64,000 nt of DNA from JAGDVO01 sp964590075 [NCBI: uncultured Aquificales bacterium] (GTDB taxonomy: Bacteria > Thermosulfidibacterota > Thermosulfidibacteria > Thermosulfidibacterales). The notes beneath the pieces were generated by a model, which made no database searches, was not told where the DNA came from, and worked only from the letters and a program-made list of their open reading frames with translations. Positions 52,232 to 61,880 of this stretch are shown in pieces. The translations under genes and the position numbers were made by a program. The number at the start of each line of letters is the position of its first letter. Within the stretch, counting starts at the first letter, position 1. The stretch is taken from assembly GCA_964590075.1 (NCBI GenBank), contig CAZPXS010000004.1, positions 62,001 to 126,000 on the forward strand. The letters are read 5' to 3'.

Positions 52232-52661
52232 CATAAGGGAGATATTCGAGCTATTGCCCCATAGGTATCCCTTCCTCCTTGTGGATAGGGTTCTGGAGTT
52301 AAAGAAGGGTGAGTATATAAAGGCTATAAAGTGTGTCTCTATAAACGAACCCTTTTTTAACGGACACTTTCCGGGATATCCCGTGATGCCTGGTGTTTTG
52401 ATAGTTGAGGCCCTTGCCCAGGCTGGTGGAATAATAATCGCAGATTCGATGGAAGAGGAGGAGAGGAAAAGGAGTATAGTATATTTTGCAGGTATAGAGA
52501 AGGCACGGTTTAAAAGGATAGTGAGGCCCGGGGATGTTCTGGTACTTGAAGGATGGGTCAGAAAGAGGAGGGGTCCTTTCTGTTTTATGGAGGCAAAAGC
52601 CACGGTTGAGGATGAGATAGCATGTGTTGCGAATTTGGAAGCCTATATAGGAAAGAGATGA
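52224..52661 (+). CDS. fabZ: 3-hydroxyacyl-ACP dehydratase FabZ
   Basis: A 145-residue hot-dog-fold dehydratase. The active site is His48 ([11 protein letters not shown]) and Glu62 (VEALAQAGG), with [13 protein letters not shown] at the start. It dehydrates 3-hydroxyacyl-ACP in fatty acid synthesis and competes with lipid A synthesis for substrate, which explains its coupling to lpxD. The start is GTG 52224. It overlaps the next gene by 4 bp (ATGA). Confidence 0.95.
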   Translation: MIDIREIFELLPHRYPFLLVDRVLELKKGEYIKAIKCVSINEPFFNGHFPGYPVMPGVLIVEALAQAGGIIIADSMEEEERKRSIVYFAGIEKARFKRIVRPGDVLVLEGWVRKRRGPFCFMEAKATVEDEIACVANLEAYIGKR

Positions 52662-54451
52662 AGAGTATAAAAATTTTTACTCTATTTTTTGTTCTAATCT
52701 TTTTATTGATCCTGGCGAGTAATCTTTATGCTATCGATGAGACATCCATAAGGAGGATAGCTGTTAGTCTTAGTGATTATTTTGTGCCAGTTGAGACAAA
52801 GGTAGTAAAGGTTGAGGGGGATAGTGCCATACTGGATGGTGGTATTGAGAAGGGGATACTTCCCGGAATGGTACTATCCGTTTCAAGGGGTGGTTATCCC
52901 TTCTACCATCCTATTACAGGGGTCTTTTTGGGTTATGCGGAAAAATACATAGGTTTTGCCCAGGTCTATTTTTCCGATAACAACTACAGTATTGTAAGGC
53001 TTTATACCAGGGAAAATGTAAAGCCAGGGGATACAGTTAGGATAACAAAATCAAAGGTAACCCTTTATCTCTTTCCTCCCATCAATAGAAACATTCCAGG
53101 TTTCAATATATTTACTTTCTACGGTAAGCTAAAGGATGAATTATCCAATACTGGTAGATTCAACATATTTAGCGATGAAAGTACTTTCCATTTTGCATCA
53201 AGGGGTGTGGTAGAGCCGGAGTTTATCCTCCAGTATATCAAAAAATATGCTAATTATACTGAACCCGTTTATGCCCTCACAGGTGTAGTTTATGAGAGGG
53301 CTGGTGAGTATATCTATAACGCTACCCTTCTCTCTCTTAACATCGGTAAAAGGATAAGGGATTTCAGTTTTGTGCTAGGTAAAAAGAGTGAGTCCGAAGA
53401 GATAACAGGTGACAAGGATGTTGTCCTTGTAAGTCAGTTCATAGAGGGTAAAGCTCTTACGGTATGTGCGGGTCACCTGGAGGATAGGAACTCTAAGGAT
53501 CTAGTTGTTTTTATTGAAGGTAAGGTTTTGATATTCAGGATAGATCAGGATAGATTGGTACCTGTCTTTGAAGATACAATATCACCCGTATTTAACCCTT
53601 ATACCTGTGACTGTGTTGATCTCGATGGAGATGGTATTGATGAAATTGTCCTTTCCGGCGCGGATTTAAGTGGTTTTACTATAGAAAGTGATATTTTAAA
53701 ATTCACGGGCAAAAAATTTAAAAATATAAGGCGAGCTAATGATTTGGTAAGATTCTATGATCTCGGTGATAGGAAGATTGGTTTTGGTCAGATCTTACTA
53801 AGTGATGATCCACTCGCCGAGCCTCCGTACACACTGAGTTATAGAGATGGTTCACTGGCAAAGGGGGAAAGTGTTGGCTATCTAAAGGGGACGCTTATCT
53901 TTGGACTTAACGTTTTTGAAATAGCCGGTGAAGTTTACTTTGTGACGAATAATGAAGGTAGGGTTATGGTTAAAGATGGGAAGGGAAATCTTATTAGTGA
54001 TATAGTTGGCCAGTATGGTAATAGGGGTAACGCTTTCTTCTTTAAAGAACCTAAGGAGAGGCGCTACTATTACACTTTTACCACAAATGTGCCTAGTAGG
54101 GACGAATATTCAACCTATAAGGATTATACATTAGCAGTACCAGGTAGAAGTGTTTTCCTAAATTCCGGTAATACTAGGTATCTTGTTCTTTTTAGAAACA
54201 ATCCTTTCCAGTGGGGTGCTTTTTTTGAAGCCTATAGTGCAGGTGTGATACATGCTTACAGATGGAATGGTTCATTCTTTGAAGATTCCGGTTTCGAAAG
54301 AGTTATCCCTGAGGGGGTTGTCGATCTGTACGCATACGATGTCGATGGCGATGGTAAGGATGAAGTTGTGGTTCTCGCCACTAAACCTGTAAAGACGGCG
54401 AAGAAAGGTTCAAATTTTATAACCAGAGTTTATGTATATAAGGTTAAATGA
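52658..54451 (+). CDS. Exported FG-GAP/VCBS-like protein, paralogue 2
   Basis: A 597-residue protein. The signal peptide (residues 1-24, ending NLYA) leads to a FlgT-C-like beta domain ([18 protein letters not shown] ... [16 protein letters not shown] ... VKPGDTVRI). There are two FG-GAP-like calcium loops: DLDGDGIDE near 322-330 followed by IVLSG, and DVDGDGKDE near 561-569 close to the C-terminus. It is related in plan to the protein at 24991-26757 but sits in the envelope operon between fabZ and acpS, overlapping both by 4 bp. The role is unknown, probably periplasmic or outer-membrane associated. Confidence 0.8.
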   Translation: MKSIKIFTLFFVLIFLLILASNLYAIDETSIRRIAVSLSDYFVPVETKVVKVEGDSAILDGGIEKGILPGMVLSVSRGGYPFYHPITGVFLGYAEKYIGFAQVYFSDNNYSIVRLYTRENVKPGDTVRITKSKVTLYLFPPINRNIPGFNIFTFYGKLKDELSNTGRFNIFSDESTFHFASRGVVEPEFILQYIKKYANYTEPVYALTGVVYERAGEYIYNATLLSLNIGKRIRDFSFVLGKKSESEEITGDKDVVLVSQFIEGKALTVCAGHLEDRNSKDLVVFIEGKVLIFRIDQDRLVPVFEDTISPVFNPYTCDCVDLDGDGIDEIVLSGADLSGFTIESDILKFTGKKFKNIRRANDLVRFYDLGDRKIGFGQILLSDDPLAEPPYTLSYRDGSLAKGESVGYLKGTLIFGLNVFEIAGEVYFVTNNEGRVMVKDGKGNLISDIVGQYGNRGNAFFFKEPKERRYYYTFTTNVPSRDEYSTYKDYTLAVPGRSVFLNSGNTRYLVLFRNNPFQWGAFFEAYSAGVIHAYRWNGSFFEDSGFERVIPEGVVDLYAYDVDGDGKDEVVVLATKPVKTAKKGSNFITRVYVYKVK

Positions 54452-54828
54452 TAAGAGGAATCGGTGTAGATATAGTTGACAATAGAAGGATAGCGAGGAT
54501 ACTCGAAAAATGGTCGGATAGATTTTTGGATAAGGTTTTTACTAAAGAGGAATTGAAATTTTTTGAACTGAATGGTAGGAAGATTGAGTTAGTTGCGTCC
54601 CGTTGGGCCTTAAAGGAGGCTATCGTTAAGGCTACGGGAGTAAAGGATAGAAAGAGAATAGAGATATTAGGGAAAGGAGAAAACCTTAGTTTAAGACTTG
54701 ACGGATTGGAGGGTAATCTGTTATATTCCATAAGCCACGAGAGGAACTATAGTGTGGCATTTGTTGTTTGGGTTTGTCGATTCCCTTCTCCGGGAAGCTA
54801 TGCTTCACCGGGGATGAAAAAACCATAG
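54448..54828 (+). CDS. acpS: Holo-[acyl-carrier-protein] synthase
   Basis: A 126-residue 4'-phosphopantetheinyl transferase. The Mg2+ residues are Asp8 (GIGVDIV) and Glu57 (RWALKEAIVKA), and SISHE marks the end of the core. The last ~18 residues (PSPGSYASPGMKKP) are unlike other AcpS proteins and are encoded by a strong hairpin; they may exist because the RNA structure, not the peptide, is selected. It overlaps the upstream gene by 4 bp. Confidence 0.92.
   Translation: MIRGIGVDIVDNRRIARILEKWSDRFLDKVFTKEELKFFELNGRKIELVASRWALKEAIVKATGVKDRKRIEILGKGENLSLRLDGLEGNLLYSISHERNYSVAFVVWVCRFPSPGSYASPGMKKP
54787..54814 (+). ncRNA. Hairpin before rpsF, candidate S6:S18 leader
   Basis: The RNA can form a 12-bp stem (54787-54798 with 54802-54814) with a TAT loop and a bulged A at 54807. 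It includes ACCG on the 3' side. It lies 28 bp before the rpsF start, inside the end of acpS, and no T run follows, so it is not a terminator. S6:S18 autoregulatory leaders in other bacteria are hairpins at this position with a conserved CCG; the match here is suggestive only. Confidence 0.4.
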
Positions 54829-54841
54829 GGAGGTGTGGAAT

Positions 54842-55180
54842 ATGAGTAATTTACTCGATCTTGATCTTAGGTGTTATGAAAGTATGGTTATATTCGATCC
54901 TGATCTGTCAGAGGTTGATCTTGAGGGACAGATCAACTGGGTGAAGGGTATAATCGAAAAGAACGGGGCTGAGTTGCTTAAGATCGATGTCTGGGGCAAG
55001 AGAAAGTTAGCCTACGAGATTAATAAGAAAAAAGACGGAATCTATGTTCTGTTCTATTTCAGGTCCTCTCCCGATTTCGTGGATGAACTCGAAAGGAACT
55101 ATAGAATAAACTCCAATGTTATGAGGTATTTAACAGTTAAGATAAAGGATAAGAAATGCCAGTCTTTATTAACAGAGTGA
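54842..55180 (+). CDS. rpsF: 30S ribosomal protein S6
   Basis: A 112-residue S6 with the ferredoxin-like fold: RCYESMVIFDPD at the start, VWGKRKLAYEINKKKDGIYVLFYF in the middle and NVMRYLTVKI near the end. ATG 54842 follows AGGGAGGTG. The last 25 bp overlap ssb. It heterodimerises with S18, encoded two genes later. Confidence 0.95.
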   Translation: MSNLLDLDLRCYESMVIFDPDLSEVDLEGQINWVKGIIEKNGAELLKIDVWGKRKLAYEINKKKDGIYVLFYFRSSPDFVDELERNYRINSNVMRYLTVKIKDKKCQSLLTE

Positions 55181-55554
55181 TTTTGGCCGGTAATCTTACA
55201 AAGGATCCTGAGAGAAGGTATACTCCAACTGGTATGCCCGTTACCTCCTTTAGACTAGCTATAAACAGGCGTATAAAGGATAGGGAGGAGACCTGCTTTA
55301 TCGACGTTGTTACTTTCGGTAAGCTTGCCGATACCTGTTTTGAGATGCTCTCTAAGGGAGCCAATGTATTAGTTGAGGGTTATATAAGGTACGAGACCTG
55401 GGAAACGGATGTGGGGAAAAGATCTAGACATGTTGTTGTAGCTGATAGGGTTAATTTTATAAGTTTGGTTAAAGATAGGGCTGAAGAGGAACTGGTAAAG
55501 CCAGAATTTACAGATCTTGATGTGGAAGAGGAAGAGGATGAGTTTCCCTTTTAG
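55156..55554 (+). CDS. ssb: Single-stranded DNA-binding protein
   Basis: A 132-residue SSB. The OB-fold begins VFINRVILAGNLTKDPERRYTPTG and includes FIDVVTFGKLAD. An acidic tail ends in DEFPF, equivalent to the DDIPF tip that recruits partner proteins. Placement between rpsF and rpsR is the common bacterial order. Confidence 0.96.
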   Translation: MPVFINRVILAGNLTKDPERRYTPTGMPVTSFRLAINRRIKDREETCFIDVVTFGKLADTCFEMLSKGANVLVEGYIRYETWETDVGKRSRHVVVADRVNFISLVKDRAEEELVKPEFTDLDVEEEEDEFPF

Positions 55555-55596
55555 TTTTATATTACCTTTAAAATTAAAAAATTTAGGAGGATAGAG

Positions 55597-55827
55597 ATGG
55601 AGGGGCAGAAGAAATTTGTACAGAAGAGGAATGTCTGTAGGTTTTGTGCAGAAGGTATAGATGAGATTGATTATAAGGATGTTGCAAGGCTTAGAAACTA
55701 TATAAGTGAGAGGGGTAAGATCCTCCCCAGGAGGATGACCGGTACCTGCGCCAAGCATCAGAGACAGCTCGCAAGAGCTATAAAGAGGGCAAGAATAGTA
55801 GCCTTACTACCCTTCGTGATACAGTAG
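55597..55827 (+). CDS. rpsR: 30S ribosomal protein S18
   Basis: A 76-residue S18. The N-terminus keeps two cysteines as CRFC, a zinc-binding-type (C+) trait though with fewer ligands than the full set; the core is [21 protein letters not shown] and the end is [26 protein letters not shown] precedes the start. rplI (L9), usually next, is absent; efp follows instead. Confidence 0.95.
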   Translation: MEGQKKFVQKRNVCRFCAEGIDEIDYKDVARLRNYISERGKILPRRMTGTCAKHQRQLARAIKRARIVALLPFVIQ

Positions 55828-55843
55828 GTAGTGGAGGGTTAAC

Positions 55844-56410
55844 ATGAGTATGATTGATGCTGCCCATGTAAAAACCGGTATGAAACTGGAGATAGATGGC
55901 GAGCCCTATCTCGTTGTTGGTGCTGAGCATATAAAGCCTGGTAAAGGGCAGGCCTTCTCCAGGATAAAGCTTAAGAACATACAGACCGGGGCAGTGGTTG
56001 AAAAGACCTATAAGGCTAACGAGATGCTCAAAATTGCCGATTTCGTATCTAGAAAATCCCAGTTCTTGTACTCCACGGGTGGTGAGTACTACTTTATGGA
56101 TAATGAGACTTACGAACAGTATGTGATAAATGAGGAGTATCTTGGGCAGGACAGGTACTTTTTAAAAGAGGGGCTTGAGGTAAAGGTGCTTTTATTCAAG
56201 GGTACGCCTATAGGCGTTGAACTACCAAAGGCTGTAGAGCTTGTTGTTGTTGAGACTGAACCGGGAGTCAAAGGTGATACCGCTCAGGGTGCAACGAAGC
56301 CTGCGAAACTCGAGACAGGTTACGTGGTACAGGTACCCCTATTTATATCGGAAGGTGACGTTGTAAGGATAGATACGAGAACAGGGGAGTATGTCGAGAG
56401 GGTGAAGTGA
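55844..56410 (+). CDS. efp: Elongation factor P
   Basis: A 188-residue EF-P with three beta domains. The modifiable loop reads KPGKGQAF with Lys34 at the tip, the lysine type that can be beta-lysylated by EpmA or used unmodified. The C-terminus is VPLFISEGDVVRIDTRTGEY. It relieves stalling at polyproline. It overlaps accB by 1 bp. Confidence 0.96.
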   Translation: MSMIDAAHVKTGMKLEIDGEPYLVVGAEHIKPGKGQAFSRIKLKNIQTGAVVEKTYKANEMLKIADFVSRKSQFLYSTGGEYYFMDNETYEQYVINEEYLGQDRYFLKEGLEVKVLLFKGTPIGVELPKAVELVVVETEPGVKGDTAQGATKPAKLETGYVVQVPLFISEGDVVRIDTRTGEYVERVK

Positions 56411-56904
56411 TGGATATCGAATTGATAGAAAAACTCTTTGAACTCGTTGATAAGTTTAATATAAGTGAATTTGAGTATGAAAAGGGTGATCTAAGGTTAG
56501 TTATAAGGAAACAGTTAGCTCAGGCTTTTCAAGTCCAACCTGTAGCTTTCATAGGAACAAGGGAAAGCCAGGTTACTCAGAGTCAGCCTGTTTCTACGGA
56601 TGAGGTTAAAGGGAGTGTTGAGGCTACATCTACCGAACCTCATATAGAGGCGGAGAGTTCAAATCTTGTGGCAATTAGGGCTCCATTGGTGGGGACCTTC
56701 TACAGGGCTCCGAGTCCCGATGCTCCTCCCTATGTTAAAGAGGGTGATATTATTGAGAAGGGCCAGGTAGTCTGTATAATTGAGGCTATGAAGATAATGA
56801 ACGAGATAGAATCTGATGTTAGGGGAAGGGTTGTAAAGGTGCTTGTTGAGAATGGTAAGCCGGTTGAGTACGGCCAACCCCTCTTTTTGATTGAACCGAT
56901 GTAG
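56410..56904 (+). CDS. accB: Biotin carboxyl carrier protein of acetyl-CoA carboxylase
   Basis: A 164-residue carrier. An N-terminal dimerisation helix (MDIELIEKLFELVDKFNI) and a flexible Gln/Ser/Thr-rich linker lead to the biotinyl domain with Lys128 in EAMKIMNE. APLVGTFYRAPSPDAPP includes the protruding thumb of AccB. ATG 56410 overlaps the efp stop (TGATG). accC follows, the standard pair. Confidence 0.96.
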   Translation: MDIELIEKLFELVDKFNISEFEYEKGDLRLVIRKQLAQAFQVQPVAFIGTRESQVTQSQPVSTDEVKGSVEATSTEPHIEAESSNLVAIRAPLVGTFYRAPSPDAPPYVKEGDIIEKGQVVCIIEAMKIMNEIESDVRGRVVKVLVENGKPVEYGQPLFLIEPM

Positions 56905-56922
56905 TTTAGGGTTTGTGTTTGG

Positions 56923-58254
56923 ATGAAGAGAGTACTTATAGCTAATAGAGGTGAGATAGCCCTTAGGATAATAAGGGCTCTTAGGGAAATGGATATAGAG
57001 TCGGTTGTGGTTTATTCCGAGGCGGATGCTGATTCTCTACCGGTTAGACTTGCCGACCGTGCCTTGTGCATAGGTCCTCCGGATCCAACCCGCAGTTACC
57101 TTAACATGAAAAACATAATATCAGCCGCTATTATAGCCGATTGTGATGCTGTACATCCGGGTTATGGTTTTCTCGCGGAGAATGCTATCTTTGCCGAGAT
57201 GTGTCAGGATGTCGGTCTAACTTTCATAGGGCCCAAGCCGGAACATATAAGGGTTATGGGTAACAAAATAGAGGCTATAAGATTTGCCAAAAAGGTGGGA
57301 GTACCTGTTGTTCCAGGTAGTGGTGAGCCTGTGAGAAATGTAGATGAAGCCGTGGATCTTGCAGAGGAAGTTGGCTTTCCCGTTATGATAAAGGCGGCAA
57401 GTGGTGGTGGCGGTAGAGGTATGAGACTAGTTAAGGATAGGGACGAACTTTTAAGAGCCTTCGACTCTGCCGCTAAGGAAGCTGAGAATGCCTTTGGTGA
57501 CCCTACCCTATATATCGAAAAATGTATATTAAATGCGAGACATATAGAAGTTCAAGTGTTCGGTGATAGTAGGGGAAGGATTGTCCATTTTGGTGAAAGG
57601 GAATGTTCTTTACAGAGGCGTCACCAGAAGGTTCTTGAGGAGGCGCCTGCCGTTATAGATGATAAGGTTAGAAAGGCTCTATGGAGGTCTGCAGTTTTAC
57701 TTGCTGAGAGTATGGGTTATCTCAACGCGGGCACTGTGGAGTTTTTAGTTGATGAAGAGGGTAATCACTACTTTGTGGAGATGAATACCAGAATTCAGGT
57801 GGAGCATCCTGTTACAGAAATGGTTACCGGTTACGATCTTGTGAAACTTCAGATAGAGGTGGCAAGGGGTAAGTCCTTCACTTTCTCACAAAAGGATATA
57901 AGGATGAGGGGATGGGCTATAGAGATGAGAGTTAACGCTGAGGATCCTGTTAGGTTTGTTCCTTCTCCCGGTAAAATAACCAAGTTACTCTTCCCAGGTG
58001 GTCCGAATGTTAGGGTTGATAGTGCTGTCTATCAGGGTTACGAGATTCCTCCCTTTTACGATTCCATGATCGCAAAGGTAATAGTGTATGGTCGTAACAG
58101 GCTTGAGGCCATAAAGACCGCAAGAAGAGCTATAAGGGAGACCATCATAGAAGGAGTTAAAACGAATCTACCTCTTTTTGAAGTGGTTTTAAATCATCCT
58201 GATTTTGTAGATGGCTCGATTCATGTAAAGTGGCTGGAAGAGAATCTGACATAG
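56923..58254 (+). CDS. accC: Biotin carboxylase of acetyl-CoA carboxylase
   Basis: A 443-residue ATP-grasp enzyme. It has KRVLIANRGEIALRI at the start, the glycine-rich ATP lid ASGGGGRGMRL, ERECSLQRRHQKVLEEAP, and MNTRIQVEHPVTEM with the metal glutamates and catalytic arginine. It carboxylates biotin on AccB as the first step to malonyl-CoA. The carboxyltransferase genes accA and accD are not in the window. It overlaps the next gene by 25 bp. Confidence 0.96.
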   Translation: MKRVLIANRGEIALRIIRALREMDIESVVVYSEADADSLPVRLADRALCIGPPDPTRSYLNMKNIISAAIIADCDAVHPGYGFLAENAIFAEMCQDVGLTFIGPKPEHIRVMGNKIEAIRFAKKVGVPVVPGSGEPVRNVDEAVDLAEEVGFPVMIKAASGGGGRGMRLVKDRDELLRAFDSAAKEAENAFGDPTLYIEKCILNARHIEVQVFGDSRGRIVHFGERECSLQRRHQKVLEEAPAVIDDKVRKALWRSAVLLAESMGYLNAGTVEFLVDEEGNHYFVEMNTRIQVEHPVTEMVTGYDLVKLQIEVARGKSFTFSQKDIRMRGWAIEMRVNAEDPVRFVPSPGKITKLLFPGGPNVRVDSAVYQGYEIPPFYDSMIAKVIVYGRNRLEAIKTARRAIRETIIEGVKTNLPLFEVVLNHPDFVDGSIHVKWLEENLT

Positions 58255-59195
58255 TCATTGTTAAACTCTCTTCCCTTGGCGATATAGTTCATGCACTTCA
58301 GGCTATATCCATTCTAAGGAGGGTAGGTGGATTTAAGGTTAAATGGCTTGTAAAGAGAGTTTATCTCCCACTCTTTGAGGGTATAGATTTTATAGAACCT
58401 GTAGTTCCTAGCTTTTCTAGCTTAATCTCCTTAAGGGGCTCAAGGTTCCATTTTGGTTTCGATTTACAGGGGTTGATTAAGTCTGCTATCTTACTTTATT
58501 TTATATCTCCCCGCATAAGAGTTGGTTTTTCATTCAACGAGGTAAGGGAAAAGTTAGCGGCTTTATTTTATAATGTTAGAGTGGAAACTACTGATAAAGG
58601 GCATGTGGTGGAAAAACTGAGAAAAGTGATTACAGATGCTATTAGTATAGCCGATGACGGTATATACGAACCTCTGATAAGAGTAAGGGAAGAGGAAGTG
58701 AAAAAAACTTTAAGTTTCGTTCCAGATAGAGAGTTCATACTTATTACACCAAGTAGTAGCTGGGAGTCAAAGAGACTTAAGATTGCCTGGGTTGTGGAGT
58801 TGGTGAGAAGGATAGAGGAGAGTAGGAGGATAAATAGGAAGGTTTACATACTACCTGGGCTTGAGGATTCCGAAGGATATATGAAGTCAGGGCTAAGAGA
58901 CATAACTGTACCCTCACTGAATTTAAGAGACTCTATAGCTCTAATAAGTAGGGCAAGCGCCGTTATAAGCCCCGATACAGGTTTTTTACATGTAGCAAGT
59001 GCCTTTGGAATACCTGTTGTTGGTATATATGGTCCTTCCGATCCTGTTAGAAATGGCCCCTTTAATACCAGATATAGGTTGGTGTTTACCTCCTGTACAA
59101 ATATAGGTTGTGGTAAGAGAAACTGTAGTATCTGTTCTTCAATGGTTCCTATTGATCGTGTTGTGAGCTCTCTGGCAGATCTTTTGCTTAACTGA
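58230..59195 (+). CDS. Glycosyltransferase family 9, heptosyltransferase I-like
   Basis: A 321-residue GT-B enzyme. It starts DIVIVKLSSLGDIVHALQAI, the WaaC-type N-terminus, and has SPDTGFLHVASAFGIPVVGIYGPSDP at the nucleotide-sugar site. A cysteine-rich end (CTNIGCGKRNCSIC) is typical of some LPS heptosyltransferases. It probably adds heptose to the LPS inner core. The start is GTG 58230 inside accC. It is the last gene before the flagellar sigma-28 promoter. Confidence 0.85.
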   Translation: MAGRESDIVIVKLSSLGDIVHALQAISILRRVGGFKVKWLVKRVYLPLFEGIDFIEPVVPSFSSLISLRGSRFHFGFDLQGLIKSAILLYFISPRIRVGFSFNEVREKLAALFYNVRVETTDKGHVVEKLRKVITDAISIADDGIYEPLIRVREEEVKKTLSFVPDREFILITPSSSWESKRLKIAWVVELVRRIEESRRINRKVYILPGLEDSEGYMKSGLRDITVPSLNLRDSIALISRASAVISPDTGFLHVASAFGIPVVGIYGPSDPVRNGPFNTRYRLVFTSCTNIGCGKRNCSICSSMVPIDRVVSSLADLLLN

Positions 59196-59201
59196 TAGAT
59201 G

Positions 59202-59228
59202 TAAACTTTTATTCTTTCTGGACGATAA
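59202..59228 (+). promoter_or_regulatory. Sigma-28 (FliA) promoter of fliD
   Basis: TAAA (59202-59205), exactly 15 bp, then GACGATAA (59221-59228), one base from the consensus TAAA-N15-GCCGATAA. It is 33 bp before fliD and accounts for late flagellar expression of fliD, fliS and the following small gene. Confidence 0.82.
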
Positions 59229-59261
59229 AATAAAAGGAGTGGGAAATTTAGGAGGATTCCA

Positions 59262-61865
59262 ATGGCAGATAGTCCTATAAGGGTAGGTGGTTTGATATCG
59301 GGGCTTGATGTAAACTCGATCGTCAATGCCCTTGTTAAGGCTGAGAGTTACAGGCTGCAGAGCATAAAAAAGAATGAGGACTATAATAATATAAAAAGAG
59401 AAGTTTATAAGTCTATAGGTGACCTTGTCGGTAAGTTTAAGGATTCTCTATTTCAACTGAGACTTATGAGTACCTATCTGACACCTATTGCAACGAGTTC
59501 CAATCCATCAATCTTAGGAGTTAGGGCAAATAGTGGAGCCTCTTTCGGAACCTATAATATCCAGGTAAAACAGTTGGCTAAAGAGGCAATAACGTCCTCC
59601 TACTATGTTAGACTCTTAACCACTAACTCTAACGTTGCTGGTTTTTCGGTTTATGGTAGATCCACCGAAAATGTTGAGGGTTTTGATTCAATCTCTGTGA
59701 ATAGTAAGAGTGGAGGTTATGAGGTAGTTTGGTCTTTTAAACCGAAGTATAATTCTTCCATAAACACCATCGTAGGGAGTGCTATTGAGGATCCCAGTAA
59801 TCCTGGAAAACTGAGTGTTAGTTTATCGGCGGGTGATAGCTTATCTTTCTTCTACGGAGGTAAGAATCTATCCGTTATCCTTGATAGGAGTTACTCTAAT
59901 GGGGACAGCATATACGATCTTGCTAAGGACTTGGAGGATAAGATCAATAGGGCAATAAATGATGCCTTTGGTACCAGGGATTATACCTATGTTATGGTTA
60001 GGGTTGATACCGATGGTACACCAGGTAAAGGTTCTATAGCTGTGTATGATATCAACGACGAAGGTATTTCATTTAGCGGACAGGTGGCGGATACCCTTGG
60101 TTTAACTAACGGATCTATAAGGGTTAGTGATTCGGTAAATAGTAGAATCTTTGTGACCAATGTTACCGCTATAAACGATGCTATAAGGAACTACCTGATC
60201 CCGGGTGCCGATGTTAGTGGTTCACTCGGTGATGGTGCTCAGGTGGAGGTTTTGAGGGATGCGTCGCTTAAGGCTCAGAAGGCAACCTATAGCTACCTAT
60301 ACGGGGCAAAGGTTTCTTCAGGAAGTGGTTTAAATTTAAACGCTACCCTTGATAATGCTGGTTTTGCTGAGTCTCCGTCTAACTCGACCAACGGTTACTT
60401 TACGATAAATGGGGTTAGGATATACATAGATGATTATAGGTCTCTAACGGTGAATGATGTCTTGGCTAAGATAAATTCGGCCGGAGCGGCTGTTTTGGCT
60501 TACTATGATAGTGCTAATGATAGGATAGTTCTAAGGAGTACCGATCCTGGGGGATCTATAAGGATAGGATCCCCTACCGATACCAGTAATTTCTTGAGTA
60601 TCGCTAAGTTGACCATACCAAGTGGTGCAAATTACGTTCCTGGTACCGGTGAGGGTAGGATAGATCCAACTGTACCCCTTATAAACAGTGGTTTAACGGT
60701 AACCCCAACCAAAGGTACCTTCACTATAAACGGTGTTACTCTTTACGTTGATCCTACCAGGGATTCGCTTAACGATCTTCTCAATAGGATAAAGAATTCT
60801 GCAAGTGGAGTTGATGCCTTTTACGATCAGGGTCTTGATAAGGTTGTTATCGTGAACAAGAAGAATTCAAACAACTCCTTTATAACCCTTGGCTCTCCAT
60901 CTGATACTAGTAACATTCTTTACGCCTTGAATCTCATTCCAAATGTGGGTGGTAGTTACCAGGTTGGAGAGAAGGGTAGAGATGCCATAGTAAACGTAAA
61001 CGGTGTCAACTATGTGAGACCCACCAATGAGATATCAGATATAGTAAAGGGGGTAACCTTTGAACTTAATGGCTTGACCCAGGGAAGTACGGTTACTGTG
61101 AAGATTTCTCCGGATGTTGATAGTCTGGTGGATAAATTTGCCGATCTTATATCCCTATACAACCAGATCGTTGATAAACTTAATCCTCCGAGGTTAACCG
61201 ATGAGATGAAGAAGTACTTAGATCCCTTAAGTGATGATGATAAGGCGCAGATGACTCAGAGTCAGATAGATGACTACGAGAAGAAACATAAAGAGTATCT
61301 CTCCTATAAAATTATTTCTGAGACAAGTGAGTTTAGAAACTTCCTCTATAAGCTAAGGTCAGCCTTTACTAGTATCTCCACCGGGTATGGAACTTTTAGA
61401 TCCATATACGATTTAGGTTTACTCAATGACTATGCTTTGGATAAGGACGCTAAGAACAAAGGGTTTTTACTCACCAATTCAACCGATAAAGACAAGATAA
61501 AGGAGATTCTGAAGAACAACGATAAGTTTATCAATGCACTTAAAAATAATACCTACGATGTTTACAAGTTGTTCGTTGGGAAAAATAGCGATGGTGTAGC
61601 CAATAAACTCTATCAGGTGGTAAATCAATACTTTGGAACTACAGGTTTGATCTACAACTACTATAAGCCTGGTGGATACATAGATAATATCATGGCACAA
61701 CTTGTTAAAAAGGAGATTGACGAAGTTAATAGGTTGAACAGTTACGAGAATTTACTCTGGAGCAAGTTTACCGCTATGGAAGAGGCCATTTCAAGGATGC
61801 AGGCCGCAAGTCAATATCTTATGGCTCAACTTGGTTCTTTCAATAATAACAATAATAATAAATAA
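59262..61865 (+). CDS. fliD: Flagellar hook-associated protein 2 (filament cap) FliD
   Basis: An 867-residue FliD, longer than most (about 450-700). The N-terminal D0 region begins IRVGGLISGLDVNSIVNALV and the C-terminal coiled coil ends AISRMQAASQYLMAQLGSF. The central domains contain two related hook-IN segments, near residues 378-449 and 485-553, both with FTINGV...Y and GSP(T/S)DTSN. The protein ends in an Asn run. It caps the growing filament, binds surfaces and is exported by the flagellar type III system with FliS or FliT-type helpers. AGGAGG precedes the ATG. Confidence 0.95.
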   Translation: MADSPIRVGGLISGLDVNSIVNALVKAESYRLQSIKKNEDYNNIKREVYKSIGDLVGKFKDSLFQLRLMSTYLTPIATSSNPSILGVRANSGASFGTYNIQVKQLAKEAITSSYYVRLLTTNSNVAGFSVYGRSTENVEGFDSISVNSKSGGYEVVWSFKPKYNSSINTIVGSAIEDPSNPGKLSVSLSAGDSLSFFYGGKNLSVILDRSYSNGDSIYDLAKDLEDKINRAINDAFGTRDYTYVMVRVDTDGTPGKGSIAVYDINDEGISFSGQVADTLGLTNGSIRVSDSVNSRIFVTNVTAINDAIRNYLIPGADVSGSLGDGAQVEVLRDASLKAQKATYSYLYGAKVSSGSGLNLNATLDNAGFAESPSNSTNGYFTINGVRIYIDDYRSLTVNDVLAKINSAGAAVLAYYDSANDRIVLRSTDPGGSIRIGSPTDTSNFLSIAKLTIPSGANYVPGTGEGRIDPTVPLINSGLTVTPTKGTFTINGVTLYVDPTRDSLNDLLNRIKNSASGVDAFYDQGLDKVVIVNKKNSNNSFITLGSPSDTSNILYALNLIPNVGGSYQVGEKGRDAIVNVNGVNYVRPTNEISDIVKGVTFELNGLTQGSTVTVKISPDVDSLVDKFADLISLYNQIVDKLNPPRLTDEMKKYLDPLSDDDKAQMTQSQIDDYEKKHKEYLSYKIISETSEFRNFLYKLRSAFTSISTGYGTFRSIYDLGLLNDYALDKDAKNKGFLLTNSTDKDKIKEILKNNDKFINALKNNTYDVYKLFVGKNSDGVANKLYQVVNQYFGTTGLIYNYYKPGGYIDNIMAQLVKKEIDEVNRLNSYENLLWSKFTAMEEAISRMQAASQYLMAQLGSFNNNNNNK

Positions 61866-61880
61866 TAGGGAGGGGTTTGG

